A DNA stretch of 58,445 nucleotides, from positions 1-58,445 of the forward strand of contig NZ_AUTC01000148.1 in the NCBI RefSeq assembly GCF_001461695.1, given 5' to 3'. This document shows, piece after piece, positions 55,097 through 58,445 of the stretch (the stretch's first letter is position 1; every line of letters begins with the position of its first letter). Under the pieces are notes generated by a model. The model saw only the letters and a list, made by a program, of their open reading frames with translations, was not told the origin of the DNA and did not search any database. The position numbers and the translations under genes were made by a program. Origin of the DNA: Sinorhizobium fredii USDA 205 (lineage in GTDB: Bacteria > Pseudomonadota > Alphaproteobacteria > Rhizobiales > Rhizobiaceae).

Positions 55097-55738
55097 TCAA
55101 ACGACGAATTCATTGGCAATGGCGTCAGCCAATCGCACGCTTGACCGTCCGCCCGGCGATCGTTCGGGCGCGCCACCTTCATTCTCCCACACAGCCAATT
55201 CTGCTTCCCACGTCGCAACTTCTTCGCCGTGGCTGCGAATGCAACCGACAATAGACGGGCCAGGAGCATCGGCATCCGGACTGAATGGAATTGCCGTCCC
55301 TTCGATGCGGTGCGGTCCGAGATCGTGGACAATCTGCGCGGTCGTGCGCCCCTTTTCTGCCGCCTCCGGCTGATAGACGACCTTCTCGACCGTAATCCTC
55401 TCCGCGGCCTCTCCTGGCCGCTGCAGAATGACGCTTTGTCCTTCTGCAAGACCCAACATTGCCAATCTGCGCGGATTGGTGATGGACAATGTCAAACCGA
55501 CCAGCCCGCGCATCGCATCGTCGGTTTCCGTAGTACCGCCCTCGATACGATGGCTGACGTGGCTGCCACGTGTCACAATGGTCGAAGGGATGTCCTGCGG
55601 GAACATCACGATGGCTTTCGTCAGTTTGTGCTGCAGGATAGCGCGCATCAGGTCGTCGTTGCTGGGCCATCTGTCCTGCATGATTTTCAAGAGGGCGAAG
55701 TCCCCGGTCGTGAGTCGACAGACATCGGATATGAACAT
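55097..55738 (-). CDS. Rnk/GreA-like regulator, long divergent form
   Basis: The start at 55738 (MFISDVCRLTTGDFALL) has GGGAG upstream. The 213-residue protein has an N-terminal helical region with a short strand-rich segment. A C-terminal GreA/GreB-type domain follows, with LSITNPRRLAMLGLAEGQSV matching ISVLTPIGTALLGLSAGQS of the paralogues. A C-terminal extension of ~60 residues has acidic and Pro-rich parts. Rnk proteins bind RNA polymerase near the secondary channel. It is one of three Rnk-like genes in this cluster. Confidence 0.75.
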   Translation of the reverse strand: MFISDVCRLTTGDFALLKIMQDRWPSNDDLMRAILQHKLTKAIVMFPQDIPSTIVTRGSHVSHRIEGGTTETDDAMRGLVGLTLSITNPRRLAMLGLAEGQSVILQRPGEAAERITVEKVVYQPEAAEKGRTTAQIVHDLGPHRIEGTAIPFSPDADAPGPSIVGCIRSHGEEVATWEAELAVWENEGGAPERSPGGRSSVRLADAIANEFVV

Positions 55739-55915
55739 AGTACGTCTCCCGCCGACCCGCCTCAAACGGTGTCGGCGACAAGTGTTGGTTTTGTTCGGGG
55801 TGATCCCCTGCGCCGCAGCCAGATCTGGCACAGGATCGGCGCAGGGGTCACGTTCTGCGAAGAGACAGTCCCTGTAAGCGAGCGGGCGCAGACCATACTT
55901 GACGGCCAGCATCAT

Positions 55916-56371
55916 CTAGGCTCCGGACAGGGGTGCCTCGCGAGGATCATCCGATGCGCGGTGAGTTAACGAAGCTGGCGGTACCTGACCGACCGACAGC
56001 ACGATCAATTCATGCTTCCGGCTACTATGGTCGGTCCAAGTAGCTGACTGCCCAGCCGAAAGACCCAAGAGAGCGGTGCCAATGGGGGTGAGGACTGATA
56101 TCTTTCCCGCGGAGATGTCGGCATCGCGGGGAAAGATAAGCGTGATCGTTCGCACATCGCCCGTGTCGGTCCGGTAGCCGACGGTTGATCCCATCTGGAC
56201 AATGTTCTCCAGACCCGAGTCAACAACGACGTGTCCGCGGTCGAGTTTGAGAAGCAACGCTTCGGATTCCTCCGCCAGGCGCGCGGCCGCGAGCGCCAGT
56301 TTTGCAAGGCGCTTGTAGTCCCCCGTGTTGGTGATGGTCGGCTTAAGACGTATGTCGGTTTTATTGTGCAT
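55916..56371 (-). CDS. Nucleoside diphosphate kinase regulator (Rnk-like)
   Basis: The start at 56371 (MHNKTDIRLKPTITNTGDY) gives 151 residues. An N-terminal helical pair (YKRLAKLALAAARLAEESEALLLKL) is followed by the GreA/B C-terminal domain (VQMGSTVGYRTDTGDVRTITLIFPRDADI and ISVLTPIGTALLGLSAGQS). This is the Rnk/GreA family that binds RNA polymerase. Its start overlaps the end of the small membrane gene upstream by 11 bases, so the two are coupled. Confidence 0.88.
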   Translation of the reverse strand: MHNKTDIRLKPTITNTGDYKRLAKLALAAARLAEESEALLLKLDRGHVVVDSGLENIVQMGSTVGYRTDTGDVRTITLIFPRDADISAGKISVLTPIGTALLGLSAGQSATWTDHSSRKHELIVLSVGQVPPASLTHRASDDPREAPLSGA

Positions 56372-56756
56372 TTTCTGATACCCATTCGTTTCCTCGGCCA
56401 GTGCGCTGCGCATTGGCCAGCCGTGGCCGGCGTTGTTGCATAACTGCGACCATCCCGAGTGCCTCGGCATGCTCCGTCTGTGTAGGCTTACGATGCACGC
56501 GGAAGGAGGGTGCTGCGCGAATACGAGCAAGCGACGCGGTCATCCGCGAGGCCTCCGCCGACCTCCTCGGCTGGCAATCGTCATTTGCCTGCCGGAACGC
56601 TGCGTGCCGCGTGAACTTTGCTTCTGGCGCGAAAGCGGCCTTTTCGTCGCTTCCCGTTTCACGCTGGTCCGACCGGGGGAGTGTCAGCGATAACCTGAAC
56701 ACGAAATACGCGGCAACCAAGACGATGAAGACATAGAGATCGAACGGCTTGTTCAT
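56361..56756 (-). CDS. Small N-terminally anchored membrane protein
   Basis: ATG at 56756 has AAGGAG nine bases upstream. The 131-residue product begins MNKPFDLYVFIVLVAAYFVF, one membrane helix, followed by a polar, Arg/Gln-rich region without repeats. It ends eleven bases inside the start of the Rnk-like gene. No family recognised. The overlap suggests that it works with the Rnk-like protein, perhaps by tethering it to the membrane. Confidence 0.6.
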   Translation of the reverse strand: MNKPFDLYVFIVLVAAYFVFRLSLTLPRSDQRETGSDEKAAFAPEAKFTRHAAFRQANDDCQPRRSAEASRMTASLARIRAAPSFRVHRKPTQTEHAEALGMVAVMQQRRPRLANAQRTGRGNEWVSENAQ

Positions 56757-57016
56757 GTCGATGTGCTCCTTCTTTTAAGGGTCTGCACAGATCCGGGCAT
56801 TGTTAATGCTCCAGCCTCGTTTCGCTGTAGCCTTGGTCGTCAGGTGCCAGTAATCGGCGATGGGCACCGCGCGTCTTCCGCTTGAACATCGGCCGGCATC
56901 AGGCATCAATCGCAGGTAGAAAATTGCCCCTGGGGCGGAACCTACCGGCCCAGGGTTCAGGCTCCTGCGATCAGGCTGCCCGCGTGGTTAAGAAGCCGGG
57001 TGGCGCGACCCACGGT

Positions 57017-57475
57017 CTAATCTCCCGCGCTCGAGAGCACCGGCGTGTGTCGATAGCCTCCACCCTCGTCCAGCGCCGACTGGCCGACGGAAATCACAGA
57101 CAGTCGATGCAGGCGACCGTCCCGCGCCGTCCACATGATCGATTGACCGACCGAGAGCCCGATAAGGGCGGTGCCGATTGGCGTCAGAATGGATATCTTT
57201 CCTTCAGAAATATCGGCGTCTCTCGGGAACACGAGCGTCACTGTTCGCCCGCCTCCCGTCTCTGTTTCATACTCCACCGTCGCCCCCATTCGGACGACAT
57301 TCCCAGACACCGAGCCGGCCGGAACCACGCGTGCGCGTTCGAGCTCAAGCAAGAGATCATCGGAAATCTCGGGAAGGCGATCAGCCGCGGCAAGCGCAAG
57401 TTTGTTCAATCGCTGGTGATCCGTCTCGCCAATCACGATCGAAGGCCTTCGTTGGGTCTGGCTGTGTTTCTTCAT
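57017..57475 (-). CDS. Nucleoside diphosphate kinase regulator (Rnk-like)
   Basis: The 152-residue protein closely resembles the gene at 55916-56371: helical N-terminus (HQRLNKLALAAADRLPEISD…) and GreA/B domain with VRMGATVEYETETGGGRTVTLVFPRDADIS and ISILTPIGTALIGLSVGQS. It follows the PTS IIA gene by 18 bases on the same strand. Two near-identical and one divergent copy within 2.5 kb suggest duplication and separate roles. Confidence 0.88.
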   Translation of the reverse strand: MKKHSQTQRRPSIVIGETDHQRLNKLALAAADRLPEISDDLLLELERARVVPAGSVSGNVVRMGATVEYETETGGGRTVTLVFPRDADISEGKISILTPIGTALIGLSVGQSIMWTARDGRLHRLSVISVGQSALDEGGGYRHTPVLSSAGD

Positions 57476-57493
57476 TTTTCGCGTCCTCGTGGT

Positions 57494-58000
57494 TCACCTT
57501 ACCGCCACCTGTTGAGCGGCACTGGTCCGTGATTGGATCTCGTTGATCGACCATGCCTCGCTCTGCAGGATCGCCATCACCTCCTCGGGCGACCGGGCCA
57601 GCCGGAGCCCCTCCCGGATCAACGGCGCCCGCACAAACCGAAACAGTTGCGAAAGCGCGGGCAAGAATGTGCGAACCTCAGAGCGCGGCCAAAGCAGGGT
57701 AAAGACGAGATCGACCGGCTCGAGGTCGGGGCTTTTGAAATCGATCGGTGGAGCTAGTCGCGTAAACGATGCTACGGGCGACGAGATCGAGCGCAGCAAC
57801 GCGTGCGGAACGGCGATGCCACGACCAATGGCGGTGGAGCCGAGCCTCTCACGTCGCCAAATGCCCCGGAGTACCAACCGATCATCAAGCCCGGCTACGC
57901 GCGCAATTTTTACGGCGACCTTCGCCAGCGCCGAGTGCTTTCCCTTTGTCGCAAGGTCAAGGGTAATATTTTCTTCCGGCAGGTTTCTGAAGATTATCAT
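57494..58000 (-). CDS. PTS IIA (PtsN-like) protein
   Basis: The 168-residue protein matches the EIIA-Ntr/fructose family: N-terminal ENITLDLATKGKHSALAKVA, the phospho-His in IGRGIAVPHALL and a C-terminal VDLVFTLLWPRSEVRTFLPALSQLFRF block. It should receive phosphate from EI-Ntr/NPr and regulate potassium or carbon/nitrogen functions. Sinorhizobium has a main ptsN elsewhere, so this is likely an accessory paralogue. It heads the Rnk-like operon. Confidence 0.9.
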   Translation of the reverse strand: MIIFRNLPEENITLDLATKGKHSALAKVAVKIARVAGLDDRLVLRGIWRRERLGSTAIGRGIAVPHALLRSISSPVASFTRLAPPIDFKSPDLEPVDLVFTLLWPRSEVRTFLPALSQLFRFVRAPLIREGLRLARSPEEVMAILQSEAWSINEIQSRTSAAQQVAVR

Positions 58001-58094
58001 GGTCGCCTCTTAGCCGAATACGCGCGAGTGCTAGCGAAGTGCGTTCGGCACTCCGTCTGCGGCGGTCTCGCGTTGAGTTGAAAGAACTGGCTGA

Positions 58095-58128
58095 CCCGGA
58101 CGCGAAGCCAGTAGGGTTCGCGTCCGGG
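58095..58128. repeat. Perfect 12-bp inverted repeat
   Basis: CCCGGACGCGAA (58095-58106) pairs with TTCGCGTCCGGG (58117-58128) around GCCAGTAGGG. It lies upstream of the PtsN-like gene. No T-run follows on the plus strand. It could end a minus-strand transcript coming from beyond the window, or be an operator. Confidence 0.7.
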
Positions 58129-58271
58129 CTAGAGGCCTGCTTTGAGGCGTTGTGGCTCTCTCTGGCGCATGTAAATAATCATAATATCTGAAAGATGGTG
58201 AGAGAATATTTTAAATCAAGCGTTCTGCGGCTAAAGGTACACCGCGCTTGAATTCTGGATATCTCTGCTCA

Positions 58272-58311
58272 GTAACCTTGCACAACCTGAGGAGGTCAAT
58301 CGGTAACCTTG
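58272..58311. repeat. Two direct GTAACCTTG repeats
   Basis: GTAACCTTG occurs at 58272-58280 and 58303-58311, 31 bases apart start to start (about three helical turns), in the AT-rich region that ends the window. The spacing would suit binding of a dimeric regulator to one face of DNA. No gene begins nearby inside the window. Confidence 0.4.
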
Positions 58312-58445
58312 TGACGATGCAGAAATAGTGCATTCAAATGCTAGCTTATTTCGTTGGACTTGTATTACCGCCTGGTTTTTGAATGGCTCTACGCTACAGG
58401 TCGCGAAGGCTGCCGGATTTCGGCGACCGCGGGTTCGAACAAAAA

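Noticed and set aside
58425..58445. GGTTCGAA near the window end as the 3' part of a tRNA
   Set aside because: No acceptor or anticodon stem could be paired within the window; too little sequence to support it.

Overview
The window looks like the chromosome of an alphaproteobacterium of the order Rhizobiales, most probably Sinorhizobium/Ensifer. The evidence is the high GC content, the gene set (rpoD, tdh-kbl, dnaG, carA, aatA, a petP/petR-like regulator pair with a histidine kinase, ubiK/lgt/midA/pgeF, prs) and several families of short palindromic intergenic repeats typical of rhizobia. This assignment rests on recognised protein families and was not checked by a database search.

Region 1-7893 is accessory DNA ending exactly at the 3' end of a tRNA(CAU) gene (7894-7969, minus). 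It holds a HAD phosphatase and a compact minus-strand operon: a DUF6634-like protein, a half-length metallophosphoesterase, a soluble AAA+/M41 (FtsH-like) protease, an unknown 347-residue protein and a full metallophosphoesterase. Two overlapping XRE-type regulators are transcribed divergently from it. The first three junctions of the operon are 4-base overlaps or near-overlaps. I regard this as the best candidate for an undescribed system. A decayed superfamily-1 helicase tail lies between it and the tRNA.

Region 8000-24900 is mostly core. It contains a SIMPL-domain protein, small enzymes and secreted proteins, then the replication/transcription block rpoD - tdh - kbl - GIY-YIG - recQ - dnaG - yqeY, with carA divergent. 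The GIY-YIG nuclease gene sits between perfect 31-bp inverted repeats, which makes a 467-bp unit resembling a repeat-mobilising element. Related repeats without the gene occur near 8931-9028.

Region 24900-36100 carries a LysR-controlled SDR/imine-reductase operon (the reductase is frameshifted), aatA, a PQQ-type sugar dehydrogenase, an EamA transporter with an odd C-terminal tail, a cold-shock protein, envelope proteins and an MBL hydrolase. Region 36100-50300 carries the MarR/response-regulator/kinase triad, a tyrosine phosphatase, csaA, a second LysR, proC, ybjN, ubiK, lgt, midA, pgeF, a creatinase-like M24 enzyme, a lipoprotein and prs. Two copies of a two-hairpin repeat (34954 and 40324) differ by compensatory changes.

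Region 50300-58445 again looks accessory. It has a decayed PEP-mutase-family tail, ankyrin and YHS proteins, an adenylate cyclase/TPR protein, and a minus-strand cluster of three Rnk/GreA-like regulators with a small membrane protein and a PTS IIA (PtsN-like) protein.
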